Made by a program: the position numbers and the translations under genes
Shown: piece by piece, positions 40,570 to 49,505 of the stretch
How positions within the stretch are numbered: position 1 is the stretch's first letter
Layout: every line of letters starts with the position of its first letter
The notes under the pieces: model-generated
The model's input: only the letters and a program-made list of their open reading frames with translations
What the model was told of the DNA's origin: nothing
The model's database searches: none
Assembly (NCBI GenBank): GCA_902762385.1
Contig: CACWNQ010000009.1
Span: forward strand, 1-64,000
Origin: an uncultured Bacteroidales bacterium
Lineage (GTDB): Bacteria > Bacteroidota > Bacteroidia > Bacteroidales > Muribaculaceae
Reading direction: 5' to 3'
DNA length: 64,000 nucleotides

Positions 40570-42369
40570 TTACTTGTTGCTTTTCCATTGATAGTAATAC
40601 TTGTCGATGAGCTGCTGGAACTCGGGCAGCTTCTTGATGGCATCGAAACGGCGGTCGAGGGCCATGTAGCCGAAGTTGTAAGGCAGCTCATCGTTCTCGA
40701 AGTGCTTTGCAGTCCACTCACAAGCCTTAGCGTTGTCGCCCATCATGGCGTAGACCGCGGCGATGTCGTAGCAAGTCACATCGCTGCCGTCGAGGGTCCT
40801 GTTCTCATCGGAGATAAAGAGAGGGTTTGGGTGCCAAGCCTTCTCTAGCGATTCAAGAATTGTGCGCGCCTCGTCGTTGCGACCCAGCATTGCGCACGCT
40901 TGGGCCTTGATGGCCTGGCTAGTAGTCGACAATTCTTCAGTCACAAAGCTGATAACTTCCTCTAGTGGCTTAGTAGCCTCAGCACTTCGGCCCACATCGG
41001 TGAGAGCCATGGCGTAATAGATATTGGCCTGCAGTGAATGAGGTGTGGTTGACATAGCCTTGCTCAGCGGTTCCAGAGCTTGCTCAGGACATTTCTTGAG
41101 CACGTAGTACTTGCCCAGTTTCACATAATCGTCAGTTTCAATCGTGAACACGTCGCTGAGCGAGAGCTTTGTGTTGATATCGTTGATGAGCGGGTCAATC
41201 ATCCCCTGGCTTTCCTGCAATTGTTGCAGGCTGCCGGTAACACACAGATTGGTGGCCGCTTGCGCGTGAAGCAAAGCATTAGGGATATCGCCCATCAAAT
41301 AATAGCTGTAACCTATGCACTGATTCCAAACGCGATGTTCGTTATCATTTTTCGCTTTCAGGAAACTTTCGGTCGCAGCCTTGTAATCGTGCTTGTCGAA
41401 GCAGTAAATCAAGCCACGAAGCATGTTCCACACCACAGGGTTGCCTTCTTCGGTAAACTCGCGCTGCCCTATCTTTGAGAGAACCATATTGGGGTTGGCG
41501 CCAATGCGTTTCAGGCTGTTATACAGAAATAGATAATCAACACCACCTGTGAGCAGGAAATCGGTAGCATCGTCGGGGTGTCCATTCTGAGCCAGTGCGT
41601 TAGCATAGGCCATTACTACATCTGAATCGATTTCGCCCTCTTGTTGCCTTGCCAGTTCAAGGTATCGACCGGCATAGTTGAGCACGGCATCGTGGTCTTC
41701 TCGTTGTGCAGCCACGCTGGCCATCAACACCAGGAATTCACTGTTCTCGGGGAACTTTTCAATGGCTTTGAGCGCATATTCTTCGCTCTTGCTAGTGTCA
41801 TCTTCATCCCATGCAAGTTCAATAAGCACCCTGTATATGTCGGCATTGGGTCTATACTCTGTAGATTTTTCCAGACAAGACACCATCTGCATCGAGTCCA
41901 GTGGTTCACAACTCTTGTGGAAATAAGCCATCCATAGCCAAGCATTGGCGTGCATAATCGAGTCGGCGGCAGGAATGAGCTGGCGACCTTGATCCATAAG
42001 AGCTAGCGCTTGATGCATGCCCTTGTTTACCGATTCCTTACCCATTGCTATCGAGTCGGGGGCTTCAGTATCCATGAAATCATAGCTTTTAAACATGGTT
42101 TGCATTGCCACAATCATCGATTTATTACAAATGGCATAACCGTTGAGTGGATGTTGCTTAATCTCTTTATCAAAGCAGGAAATGGCATCGTCGAGATCTT
42201 CTTCCTGTTTTCCTTCTTTAATGATTTTTATTCCGTTGGCGAAATTGGTGCTGGTTGTCCATTGGTTATACTGGTCGCTGTCGAACCACAAAATCAATTC
42301 GTCGGCGCGGCCCAGAACAACAGTCACCAAAAATAATGTAAGGAAGATTAGCCTTGTCTTCATTTTCAT
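40570..42369 (-). CDS. Secreted TPR protein (paralogue 1)
   Basis: 599 aa, signal peptide (LIFLTLFLVTVVLGRA). After the sequence LILWFDSDQYNQWTTSTNFANG come TPR-like repeats, for instance DAISCFDKEIKQHPLNGYAICNKSM and GKYYVLKKCPEQALEPLSKAMSTTPHSLQANIYYAMAL. First gene of a three-gene unit with its paralogue and a small membrane protein. A -7 box is at 42395-42402. Confidence 0.8.
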   Translation of the reverse strand: MKMKTRLIFLTLFLVTVVLGRADELILWFDSDQYNQWTTSTNFANGIKIIKEGKQEEDLDDAISCFDKEIKQHPLNGYAICNKSMIVAMQTMFKSYDFMDTEAPDSIAMGKESVNKGMHQALALMDQGRQLIPAADSIMHANAWLWMAYFHKSCEPLDSMQMVSCLEKSTEYRPNADIYRVLIELAWDEDDTSKSEEYALKAIEKFPENSEFLVLMASVAAQREDHDAVLNYAGRYLELARQQEGEIDSDVVMAYANALAQNGHPDDATDFLLTGGVDYLFLYNSLKRIGANPNMVLSKIGQREFTEEGNPVVWNMLRGLIYCFDKHDYKAATESFLKAKNDNEHRVWNQCIGYSYYLMGDIPNALLHAQAATNLCVTGSLQQLQESQGMIDPLINDINTKLSLSDVFTIETDDYVKLGKYYVLKKCPEQALEPLSKAMSTTPHSLQANIYYAMALTDVGRSAEATKPLEEVISFVTEELSTTSQAIKAQACAMLGRNDEARTILESLEKAWHPNPLFISDENRTLDGSDVTCYDIAAVYAMMGDNAKACEWTAKHFENDELPYNFGYMALDRRFDAIKKLPEFQQLIDKYYYQWKSNK

Positions 42370-42394
42370 TGCGAGATGTAATACTATTAACCCC

Positions 42395-42402
42395 CAAAGA
42401 TA
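42395..42402 (-). promoter_or_regulatory. -7 element of the TPR operon
   Basis: The minus strand reads TATCTTTG, 26 bp before the ATG at 42369. Confidence 0.6.
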
Positions 42403-42488
42403 AACATTATTTAGCAGATATAAAGCATTAAAGAGCGAAAAACATAAAAAACACTATAATTTCGCGTTGTAGTAAAACTTATTATTTG

Positions 42489-42496
42489 TAATTTTG
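42489..42496 (+). promoter_or_regulatory. -7 element of the Ste24 protease gene
   Basis: TAATTTTG, 25 bp before the ATG at 42521; divergent from the TPR operon promoter. Confidence 0.6.
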
Positions 42497-42520
42497 TAAC
42501 CATGAATTCACATTAAAGTT

Positions 42521-43750
42521 ATGCCTACATTATTAATTGTTATTATAGCGTTTGTGCTGCTGGAGTTTGCAGTGAGCAGTGTGCTCTCGTGGCTCAACGG
42601 CAAGTGGCTGACGCATCCCATCCCCAAGGTTCTTGAGGGACTCTACGATGAAGAGAAATATCGCAAGCAGCAGGAATACACTCGCGCCAATCGCCGCCTT
42701 GGGTGGATAGAGCGTTGCGTGACGCTGGTTATCACGCTAGTGATTCTGCTCACGGGTGTTTTCGGCTGGCTTGACGACTTAACTGCCAGGTGTAGCCACG
42801 GGCTGCTCATTCAGCTGCTCATCTTCTTTGGTATATATGCTGTGGTTTCGGCTATCATCAGCTTGCCGTTCAGTTATTATGATACCTTCGTGATTGAGGA
42901 GCGATTTGGCTTCAACAAGACCACTCGCACCACATTCTGGCTCGACTCGCTCAAGAGTCTTGCACTCACCTTGGTTCTGGGCGGCATTGTGCTGAGTGTG
43001 GTGTTTTTGCTTTACAGCTATCTGGGCTCTACATTCTGGCTGTGGGCGACGCTTGCATGCGCTGCATTTATAATCTTTTTCTCGCTATTCTACAGCAACT
43101 TGATAGTGCCACTTTTCAACAAGCAGAAGCCGCTGGAGCAGGGCGAGCTGCGCACTGCCATCGAGACAGCAGCAAGCCAAATGGGGTTCTCTATCAAGAA
43201 CATTTATGTAATGGATGGCTCCAAGCACAGCACCAAAGCTAATGCCTATTTCACCGGCTTTAGCGCTAAGAAGCGCATTGTGCTCTTCGACACTCTTATC
43301 GAGCAACTCAACACCGATGAGATTGTGGCAGTACTCACCCACGAACTAGGCCACTACAAGCATCACGACACCATCATGAGCACTATCATGAGCATTGTGA
43401 TGGTGGCGGTGAACTTGTGGGTGTTCTCGCTGCTGGTCGACAATCCTGAGCTCTCTCATGCCCTAGGAGGCACTCGCGACCACTCGTTTGCCTTGTCGCT
43501 CATCGCCTTCTCGTTGCTGTTCTCACCCATCGACTTGGTGCTCGACCCAATAATCAACGGCATCTCTAGGCGCTGCGAGTACCGTGCCGATGCCTATGCC
43601 GCGCATTATGGTCATGGCGAGGCATTGATTTCGGGCCTCAAGAAATTGAGTGCCAACACCCTGAGCAACCTCACACCCCACCCCGCTGTGGTGTGGATGG
43701 ACTATAGCCACCCCACGCTAGCACAGCGCATTGAAGCGATAAGTTTATGA
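42521..43750 (+). CDS. M48 membrane metalloprotease (Ste24/CAAX protease type)
   Basis: 409 aa with about six membrane segments. Peptidase family M48A: zinc motif HELGHYKHHD near residue 275 and downstream glutamate in CEYRADAYAAHYGH; the N-terminal RKQQEYTRANRRLGW, FVIEERFGFNKTT and SSRSHS-like GSKHSTKANAYFTGF blocks are conserved in Ste24p/HtpX relatives. Bacteria lack prenylated CAAX proteins, so the role is more likely membrane-protein quality control. Followed by a TGAGTT repeat array. Confidence 0.93.
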   Translation: MPTLLIVIIAFVLLEFAVSSVLSWLNGKWLTHPIPKVLEGLYDEEKYRKQQEYTRANRRLGWIERCVTLVITLVILLTGVFGWLDDLTARCSHGLLIQLLIFFGIYAVVSAIISLPFSYYDTFVIEERFGFNKTTRTTFWLDSLKSLALTLVLGGIVLSVVFLLYSYLGSTFWLWATLACAAFIIFFSLFYSNLIVPLFNKQKPLEQGELRTAIETAASQMGFSIKNIYVMDGSKHSTKANAYFTGFSAKKRIVLFDTLIEQLNTDEIVAVLTHELGHYKHHDTIMSTIMSIVMVAVNLWVFSLLVDNPELSHALGGTRDHSFALSLIAFSLLFSPIDLVLDPIINGISRRCEYRADAYAAHYGHGEALISGLKKLSANTLSNLTPHPAVVWMDYSHPTLAQRIEAISL

Positions 43751-43797
43751 GTTGTGAGTTTGTGAGTTTGTGAGTTGTGAGTTTTGAGTTGTGAGAG
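43746..43797. repeat. TGAGTT-type short tandem repeats
   Basis: Six irregular copies of TGAGTT with G/T-rich spacers fill the gap between the Ste24 and cinA genes. Confidence 0.8.
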
Positions 43798-43848
43798 GGC
43801 TGTTTTTTGAAACGAAAAAGATAAGTCATTAAAACAATAAACGTAAAA

Positions 43849-45084
43849 ATGAAATACTCAACAATAGTAATAGGTGATGAATTGCTAATTGGGCAGGTCA
43901 CCGACACCAATTCGGGATGGATAGCACGCCACATGGCACCTTTTGGTTGGGAGCCTCAGAACGTGCGAGTTATAGCCGATGACGCGAGTGAGATAAAACG
44001 CGCCATCGATGAGGCGTTTGCACTCACCGACCTGGTGCTGATGACTGGCGGAATAGGTCCCACCAAGGATGATATAACCAAGGCGACACTGTGCAACTAC
44101 TTTGGTGGCGAGATGGTGCTCAACGAGGATGTGAAGCGCAATGTCGATGAGATGTTTGCCCGACGTGGCATTGCGATGAATCGCCTCACGTCGCTGCAGG
44201 CCATGGTGCCATCGTCGTGCCAAGTGATACAGAATGAAGTGGGCACGGCACCCATCATGTGGTTCGAGAAAGGCAAAAAGGTGCTTGTGTCGATGCCTGG
44301 CGTGCCTCACGAGACTCAGACCATGATGGAGCGCGCAGTGATTCCGCGATTGGTTAAGCACTTCAACAGCGATGTCGACATCGAGTATCGCACCTTCGTG
44401 GTAATTGACTATGCCGAGAGCGCACTGGCCGAGAAACTTGAAAAGTTTGAGCAGGATATGCCCAGCTATCTACATCTCGCCTATTTGCCTATGCAAGGAG
44501 TCATCCGCCTGCGACTGACGGGCACTCATGCCGATCGTGAGAAGTTAAACAGCGAAATGGATAAGCAGTCGAAACAACTGCACAAACTCTTGGGTAAGAG
44601 CATTATTGCCGATGCCGACAAGCCGCTGGCACAGATAGTGGGAGAACGGCTGCGAGAGCTGCGACTTACTCTATCAACAGCCGAGAGCTGCACAGGCGGC
44701 AATATTGCCCACGTGATTACCGAGATTGCCGGCAGCAGCGACTACTTCATGGGAAGCGTGGTAAGCTACAGCAACGATGTGAAGAACCGTGTGCTGGGTG
44801 TTGACCAAACAATCCTCGACACCTGTGGAGCAGTGAGCCAACCTGTAGTGGAGCAGATGGTCAACGGTGCATGTGCTGTGTGTCACACCCACTGCGCTGT
44901 GGCAACTAGTGGTGTGGCAGGACCCGGTGGCGGCACACCCGACAAACCAGTGGGCACTGTGTGGATGGCTGCAAAGGTGGGCAACATCGTCGTTAGCAAG
45001 TGCCATCACTTCAACGGCAGCCGAGCTCAAATAATCGACCGCGCTACCACTCACGCACTAATCATGCTTCTTCACCTGTTATAA
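43849..45084 (+). CDS. cinA: CinA: molybdopterin-binding domain plus NMN amidohydrolase domain
   Basis: 411 aa. N-terminal COG1058/MoCF-like domain (residues 1-170; IGDELLIGQVTDTNSGWIA, MTGGIGPTKDDITK) and C-terminal CinA domain (about 255-411; LSTAESCTGGNIAHVITEIAGSS, VATSGVAGPGGGTPDKPVGTVW) with the PncC-type nicotinamide-nucleotide amidase signature. It recycles NMN to NaMN and acts as an ADP-ribose pyrophosphatase in some bacteria. Single gene with its own terminator. Confidence 0.95.
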   Translation: MKYSTIVIGDELLIGQVTDTNSGWIARHMAPFGWEPQNVRVIADDASEIKRAIDEAFALTDLVLMTGGIGPTKDDITKATLCNYFGGEMVLNEDVKRNVDEMFARRGIAMNRLTSLQAMVPSSCQVIQNEVGTAPIMWFEKGKKVLVSMPGVPHETQTMMERAVIPRLVKHFNSDVDIEYRTFVVIDYAESALAEKLEKFEQDMPSYLHLAYLPMQGVIRLRLTGTHADREKLNSEMDKQSKQLHKLLGKSIIADADKPLAQIVGERLRELRLTLSTAESCTGGNIAHVITEIAGSSDYFMGSVVSYSNDVKNRVLGVDQTILDTCGAVSQPVVEQMVNGACAVCHTHCAVATSGVAGPGGGTPDKPVGTVWMAAKVGNIVVSKCHHFNGSRAQIIDRATTHALIMLLHLL

Positions 45085-45098
45085 AGCAGTGCCTAGAA

Positions 45099-45130
45099 CA
45101 AAAAACGCTTACTCAAGTAAGCGTTTTTTG
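45099..45130 (+). terminator. Bidirectional terminator between cinA and rnhB
   Basis: AAAAAACGCTTAC, short loop, GTAAGCGTTTTTT: perfect stem with flanking A and T runs. Confidence 0.9.
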
Positions 45131-45136
45131 TATAAC

Positions 45137-45733
45137 TTAATCAAACAGCGACAACTGCCCTACTAGGTTGAAGCTCTTGCGGTGGTAGGGCGAGATGCCG
45201 TGTGCCACGATGGCAGCGCGATGATCTTTAGTGGGATAGCCTTTGTTCTTTGCCCAGTTGTAGTGTGGGAATTCCTCGGCAATCTTTCTCATATACTCGT
45301 CACGGTGAGTCTTGGCAAGGACACTCGCTGCAGCTATGCTCATCATCTTGCCGTCGCCCTTTATTACGGTAGTGAAAGGAATATCATTATAAGGATAGAA
45401 ACGGTTACCGTCGACAAGGATGTGCTCGGGCCTGATTGTGAGCTGGTCGAGGGCACGATGCATGGCAGTGATAGAGGCCTTGAGGATGTTGATGCGGTCA
45501 ATCTCCTGGGGCGCGACCATTGCCACAGCCCATGCAAGAGCCTCACGCTCGATGATGGGGCGCAACAGGTCGCGCTGGTGCTCGGTGAGCTGCTTACTGT
45601 CGTTGAGCAGTTCGTTCTCAAAGTCGGGTGGCAAAATCACTGCGGCAGCCGTCACAGGTCCTGCCAGGCATCCACGCCCTGCCTCATCACACCCGGCCTC
45701 AACGCGGCCTTCCTGCAAGTATCGTTGTAACAT
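45137..45733 (-). CDS. rnhB: Ribonuclease HII
   Basis: 198 aa. Catalytic motif GCDEAGRGCLAGPVTAAAVIL (acidic DE near residues 15-16), later D in ILVDGNRFYP and KGDGKMMSIAAASVLAKTHRDEYM, all RNase HII hallmarks. It removes ribonucleotides from DNA with 5' incision. Convergent with cinA; -7 box at 45785-45792. Confidence 0.96.
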   Translation of the reverse strand: MLQRYLQEGRVEAGCDEAGRGCLAGPVTAAAVILPPDFENELLNDSKQLTEHQRDLLRPIIEREALAWAVAMVAPQEIDRINILKASITAMHRALDQLTIRPEHILVDGNRFYPYNDIPFTTVIKGDGKMMSIAAASVLAKTHRDEYMRKIAEEFPHYNWAKNKGYPTKDHRAAIVAHGISPYHRKSFNLVGQLSLFD

Positions 45734-45772
45734 AGTTATGAGTTATGAGTTTTGAGTTTTGAGTTTTGAGTT
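45733..45772. repeat. TGAGTT-type short tandem repeats
   Basis: Five copies of (A/T)TGAGTT directly abut the start codon of rnhB, occupying its leader region. Confidence 0.75.
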
Positions 45773-45784
45773 GTCAACTAGGTT

Positions 45785-45792
45785 GCAAAGGT
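45785..45792 (-). promoter_or_regulatory. -7 element of the rnhB promoter
   Basis: The minus strand reads TACCTTTG. The transcript would contain the repeat array in its leader. Confidence 0.55.
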
Positions 45793-45905
45793 AACGATTT
45801 TTGCGTTAACTGCGCTGAGGTGGCTTTATTATTTTTAGGTTTTAAGGGTGGACACCGTGTGTGATGCCCACCCTTAATTATCATTAAATCAATAAAGTAA
45901 GATAA

Positions 45906-47540
45906 TTAACGTATTACCTTGCTGGTAGTAACCTTGCCGTTCTTGTAGGTGGTGCGCACGATGTTCACACCGTTCTCCAATCGGCTCACACGGCGGCCAT
46001 CTATAGTGTATATTTCGGTCGACATCACCTCATCGCCAGTAGGCACCTTGTTGATGGCATCGACAGTGCCTGCAATGTCAACACACATCACAAACATGCC
46101 GCCCTCGCCATCTTTGCCATAGTCGGGATCTTGGGTGTAGAAGATATAGGCATTCTTGTCGTCATAGACAACCGAGAAGCCACTCGACTTGAAATTGTCC
46201 TCGCAAATCTGCTTGATCCATAAAACAGCGCCATCATCATCAATCTTCACTACCATGAAGTTGGCACCGTTCCAACTTGTGCAGTTGCCGTAGAGCACTA
46301 CCCAACCGTCGCTCGCGGGAATCACCTTAACTGGCTTATAGCCCCATGAACTATTGGTCTCGAGTGTGAAACCATAAACGAGGTCATCTTCCCAATAGTA
46401 CCAGTTGTTGTCATCAACCACGTTCACATTCATGCGATTCTCCGAGGCCGAATAAGCATATTCCCATGCCACCATAGCACGGTCCTCCTTAATGCCCATA
46501 GCGGCTGGTCCGGCATCGCCGTCGATGTTTCCGGCCAGGGTCACTGGATCGTCGGCTGTTCTGCCATCGGGGCCAACGAAGTTGGCTACCTGATAGCCGT
46601 AGAAGTCGGTCAATACCCTGTAGGACAACATCAGAATGCCATACTCGTCAACCTCGGCAAGAGGTGTGGCTACATACATGCCAGTAGTTATAGCTCTCTC
46701 CTCAACCACGATGGGCTCGCCCCACTCGTTTGCCACGTCGGCATTGAGTAGCTGTCCCGAGAGTCCAAGCTCCTTGTTGTCATACACAAGAAAAGCGTTA
46801 CCGCCTGTTGATGGCTCCATAATCAGCATTTTTGAATCAATCTCCATGGTGTTCTCGCTTGCCAATGAGCCATCGTTGTTAATGCGCTTTATCAGCCATT
46901 TGCTCTCGCTAACGATTACCGAGTCGGGCATGTTGGGGTTCCAGGGAGTTGGAGTCCAGTTGCTCTCGTCGGCCTTTGCCTTATAATACTCGGTGTGGTT
47001 AACTGCGGCATAGATGTTGTTGCCACTCACGCACATCACAGGATTTATGTCCTCGACCGACAGGGCATTCTCATGAAACTGTCCTGCTGGGAACAGAACA
47101 CCGTCGGCATCCCACACGGGTTCGCCCGCTTGGGTATAGCGATACAAATAGCTCTCGGCAAAGTCCTCGTTGGGGTCATTTCGGATGTCGGTGTAGCCCA
47201 AGAGGATGTCGCCGTTTGGCGCCAGCTTAAGCGCATAGTCGGTAGTGTAAGTGCGAGTGCGCTTGTCACACACGATAATGCCCTCGTCGCCAAACATTTG
47301 GTTGCCCTCGGCATCAAAAATCTGCAGATGCAGTTGATAAGAGAACACGTTGTTAATTCTCTCGCCGCGGAGCCAACTCAAGATGATTTTGCCATCATCG
47401 GTCCTGATGGTCTTCATCTGCAATTGCCCATTAGTGCCCTCGGCGTCAAGACGGGTTGCTTCGGTGTCACTAGGCTGCCAGTTTGCCATCATCGAGCCAA
47501 CACAAAGCAGCATCATTGCTAAAGTAAAAATCTTTTTCAT
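45906..47540 (-). CDS. Secreted beta-propeller-like protein with type-IX-like C-terminal tail
   Basis: 544 aa, signal peptide (MKKIFTLAMMLLCVGSMMA). The body repeats blades such as DGKIILSWLRGE, NGDILLGYTDIRND, GGNAFLVYDNKEL, DRAMVAWEYAYS and DGWVVLYGN, suggesting a propeller. The last about 45 residues (TEIYTIDGRRVSRLENGVNIVRTTYKNGKVTTSKVIR in outline) resemble the Por-type C-terminal signal (TSS type A) used by the type IX secretion system, with the typical IYTIDGRRV start and conserved G-x-Y/V-I. No catalytic motif. Possibly surface-displayed; dependence on PorX-controlled export is inference. Confidence 0.78.
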   Translation of the reverse strand: MKKIFTLAMMLLCVGSMMANWQPSDTEATRLDAEGTNGQLQMKTIRTDDGKIILSWLRGERINNVFSYQLHLQIFDAEGNQMFGDEGIIVCDKRTRTYTTDYALKLAPNGDILLGYTDIRNDPNEDFAESYLYRYTQAGEPVWDADGVLFPAGQFHENALSVEDINPVMCVSGNNIYAAVNHTEYYKAKADESNWTPTPWNPNMPDSVIVSESKWLIKRINNDGSLASENTMEIDSKMLIMEPSTGGNAFLVYDNKELGLSGQLLNADVANEWGEPIVVEERAITTGMYVATPLAEVDEYGILMLSYRVLTDFYGYQVANFVGPDGRTADDPVTLAGNIDGDAGPAAMGIKEDRAMVAWEYAYSASENRMNVNVVDDNNWYYWEDDLVYGFTLETNSSWGYKPVKVIPASDGWVVLYGNCTSWNGANFMVVKIDDDGAVLWIKQICEDNFKSSGFSVVYDDKNAYIFYTQDPDYGKDGEGGMFVMCVDIAGTVDAINKVPTGDEVMSTEIYTIDGRRVSRLENGVNIVRTTYKNGKVTTSKVIR

Positions 47541-47589
47541 AAGCTTTAAAAACTAATGGTTATAGAATCGGTTTAAAACATTTTTCATG

Positions 47590-47597
47590 CAAAATTA
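47590..47597 (-). promoter_or_regulatory. -7 element before the propeller-like gene
   Basis: The minus strand reads TAATTTTG, 50 bp before the ATG at 47540. A second candidate, TACTTTTG, is at 47600-47607. Confidence 0.45.
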
Positions 47598-47716
47598 TAC
47601 AAAAGTATTGCTACTTTTACCCCTATTTATAGAATTAATATGCAAAAGTAATACATATTTTTAAAATTAGATGGTTTTATCCAAAAAAAATGGAAAGACT
47701 GGAGAAATCGAAAATT

Positions 47717-47746
47717 ATGCATTGTGCATTATGCATTATGCATTAA
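47717..47746. repeat. GCATTAT short tandem repeats
   Basis: Four copies of (T)GCATT(A/G)T lie next to the 3' end of the GH3 gene, overlapping its last codons and stop. Confidence 0.75.
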
Positions 47747-49249
47747 AGAGAGCATTTGGTCGATGGTGGTGCGGTTGTTGTTGAGGCGTGGGATTTTGCG
47801 CTGGCCGCCGAGTTTGCCGGTGGAGCCTAGCCATTGGTCGAAAAGGCCGCGTCGTGCCACCACCACTTGAGGCGCATCGAGGAAGATGCTCTGGTAGCGT
47901 TTGGCTTGGTAGTCGCCGTTGTCTTCCTGGAGGTACTTGTCGAGCAGAGCAGCAAACTCGTCAAGGCTCGTGGGTTCCTTTTCAAATTCTATGAGCCACT
48001 GATGACGGCCCTTACTCTTGTCGCCAGCATAGACAGGCGCTGCGGTGTAATTGAGCACCTGTGCTCCAGTTTCTTGCGAGGCACGCGTTATTGCCTTGTC
48101 GGCATTGTGCACCATCAGTTCCTCGCCAAAGGCATTGATGAAGCTCTTGGTGCGGCCTGCAATGTTGATTTTCACGGGATTAAGTTGCTCGATGTGCACT
48201 GTATCGCCTATGCGATAGCGCCACAGTCCGTTGCAGGCAGTTATGATAAGTTCGTAGGTCTTACCTTCCTCTATCTCCCAAATGGGCAGCACGTCGGGGT
48301 GGTCGCTGTCGACCTCGCTCAACGGTATGAACTCGTAGAACACACCCACATCGAGCAGCAACAACATTGCCGTAGTGCTCCAGTCGCTCTGAGTGGCGAA
48401 AAATCCCTCGCTGGCGTTGTAGGTGTTGAGGAAGTGCATCTTGCTCATGTCGCACAGGCGCTCATACTGCTCACGATAAGGCTCGAAAGCTATGCCACCG
48501 TGGAAGAATACCTCCAGGTTGGGCCACACGTCGTGGATGCAGTCACGACCAGTGGCTTTAAGCACTTCCTTGATGACTGTGAGAAACCACGATGGTACGC
48601 CACTCAAGTTAGTGATATCTTCGCCCTTACTGGCCTCGACGAGTGCCGGCAATTTCACAGCCCAGTCTTCGAGCAGCGCAGTGCGCTTGTCGGGCACACG
48701 GAACCAGTTGGCAATGGGGTTGATATTGTTGATTAGTGTTGCCGAGAGGTCGCCCACTTGGGTGCCACGAGGCAGGTCAAGCTCGTTGGCAAACGAGCCT
48801 CCCAAAATCAGCGCTTTGCCCGAGAACAAGCGACTCTCGGGGTTAAGGTTAAGGTAGTGCGACACCACATCGCTTGCGCCCTTGTAATGGTTCCATCGCA
48901 GCGACTCGGGGGTGATGGGAATGTACTTGTGGTTGCCGTCGCTAGTACCTGAGGACTGTGCAAAGTTGAAGCATCGCCCTGGCCACAGCACGTCTTTCTC
49001 GCCACGCACCATGCGCATGATTTGTGGCTGTAGATCCTCATAGCGATAGAGAGGAATGCGTGAGGCAAACTCCTTGTAGGTGCGAATTGTCGAGAAGTCA
49101 TATTTGCGGCCAAACCAAGTGAGTGCAGCACGCTCCTTGAGCCGCATTAACTGCTCCTGTTGCACGCTATCGGCATGGTCGATGTATCGCGCATGATCTT
49201 TCAAGCGCGAGAGCAACCGAGGACGTGCTATGGGAGTGAAGTTAAGCAA
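47729..49249 (-). CDS. GH3-family acyl-adenylating protein
   Basis: 506 aa, GH3 (auxin-responsive promoter) superfamily of ANL-like adenylate-forming enzymes common in Bacteroidetes. Visible motifs: FNFAQSSGTSDGNHKYIPIT (phosphate-binding SSGTS loop), NTYNASEGFFATQ (the YxASEG motif) and GLWRYRIGDTV. Plant GH3 enzymes conjugate amino acids to acyl hormones; the bacterial role is not established. The C-terminal stop lies in a short tandem repeat. Confidence 0.9.
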   Translation of the reverse strand: MLNFTPIARPRLLSRLKDHARYIDHADSVQQEQLMRLKERAALTWFGRKYDFSTIRTYKEFASRIPLYRYEDLQPQIMRMVRGEKDVLWPGRCFNFAQSSGTSDGNHKYIPITPESLRWNHYKGASDVVSHYLNLNPESRLFSGKALILGGSFANELDLPRGTQVGDLSATLINNINPIANWFRVPDKRTALLEDWAVKLPALVEASKGEDITNLSGVPSWFLTVIKEVLKATGRDCIHDVWPNLEVFFHGGIAFEPYREQYERLCDMSKMHFLNTYNASEGFFATQSDWSTTAMLLLLDVGVFYEFIPLSEVDSDHPDVLPIWEIEEGKTYELIITACNGLWRYRIGDTVHIEQLNPVKINIAGRTKSFINAFGEELMVHNADKAITRASQETGAQVLNYTAAPVYAGDKSKGRHQWLIEFEKEPTSLDEFAALLDKYLQEDNGDYQAKRYQSIFLDAPQVVVARRGLFDQWLGSTGKLGGQRKIPRLNNNRTTIDQMLSLMHNA

Positions 49250-49255
49250 AACGAA

Positions 49256-49336
49256 GCAGTAAGTAGTAAGTTATAAGTAAGAAGTAGTAAGTAGTAAAAA
49301 GTAAGAAGTGATGAAGTAAAAAGTAATAAATAGTGA
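49256..49336. repeat. AAGTAGT short tandem repeats
   Basis: Around ten irregular copies of (G)TAAGTAGTAAG-type units (AAGTAGT, AAGTTAT, AAGAAGT, AAGTAAA) form the leader of the GH3 gene. Confidence 0.8.
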
Positions 49337-49373
49337 GATTGCGCCTGCGGCGCGCTTCTCGGCATTTGCACCA

Positions 49374-49381
49374 CAAAAATA
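49374..49381 (-). promoter_or_regulatory. -7 element of the GH3 gene
   Basis: The minus strand reads TATTTTTG. The transcript leader would consist largely of the tandem repeats. Confidence 0.5.
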
Positions 49382-49414
49382 GTGCTTTTACCATTTGCTG
49401 GCAAATTTTAGCGA

Positions 49415-49454
49415 CAAAAAAGTGCCTCGGGACTGCTCTTCAGTCTCGAGGCAC
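49415..49454 (-). terminator. Terminator after the giant carbohydrate-binding protein gene
   Basis: GTGCCTCGGGACT (49422-49434) pairs with AGTCTCGAGGCAC (49442-49454); on the minus strand TTTTTTG follows. Confidence 0.88.
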
Positions 49455-49505
49455 ACATGTAAAAAGTTTGGGTTTATTTAGGCGTTTTTCTTTATTGGGG
49501 TGTTA

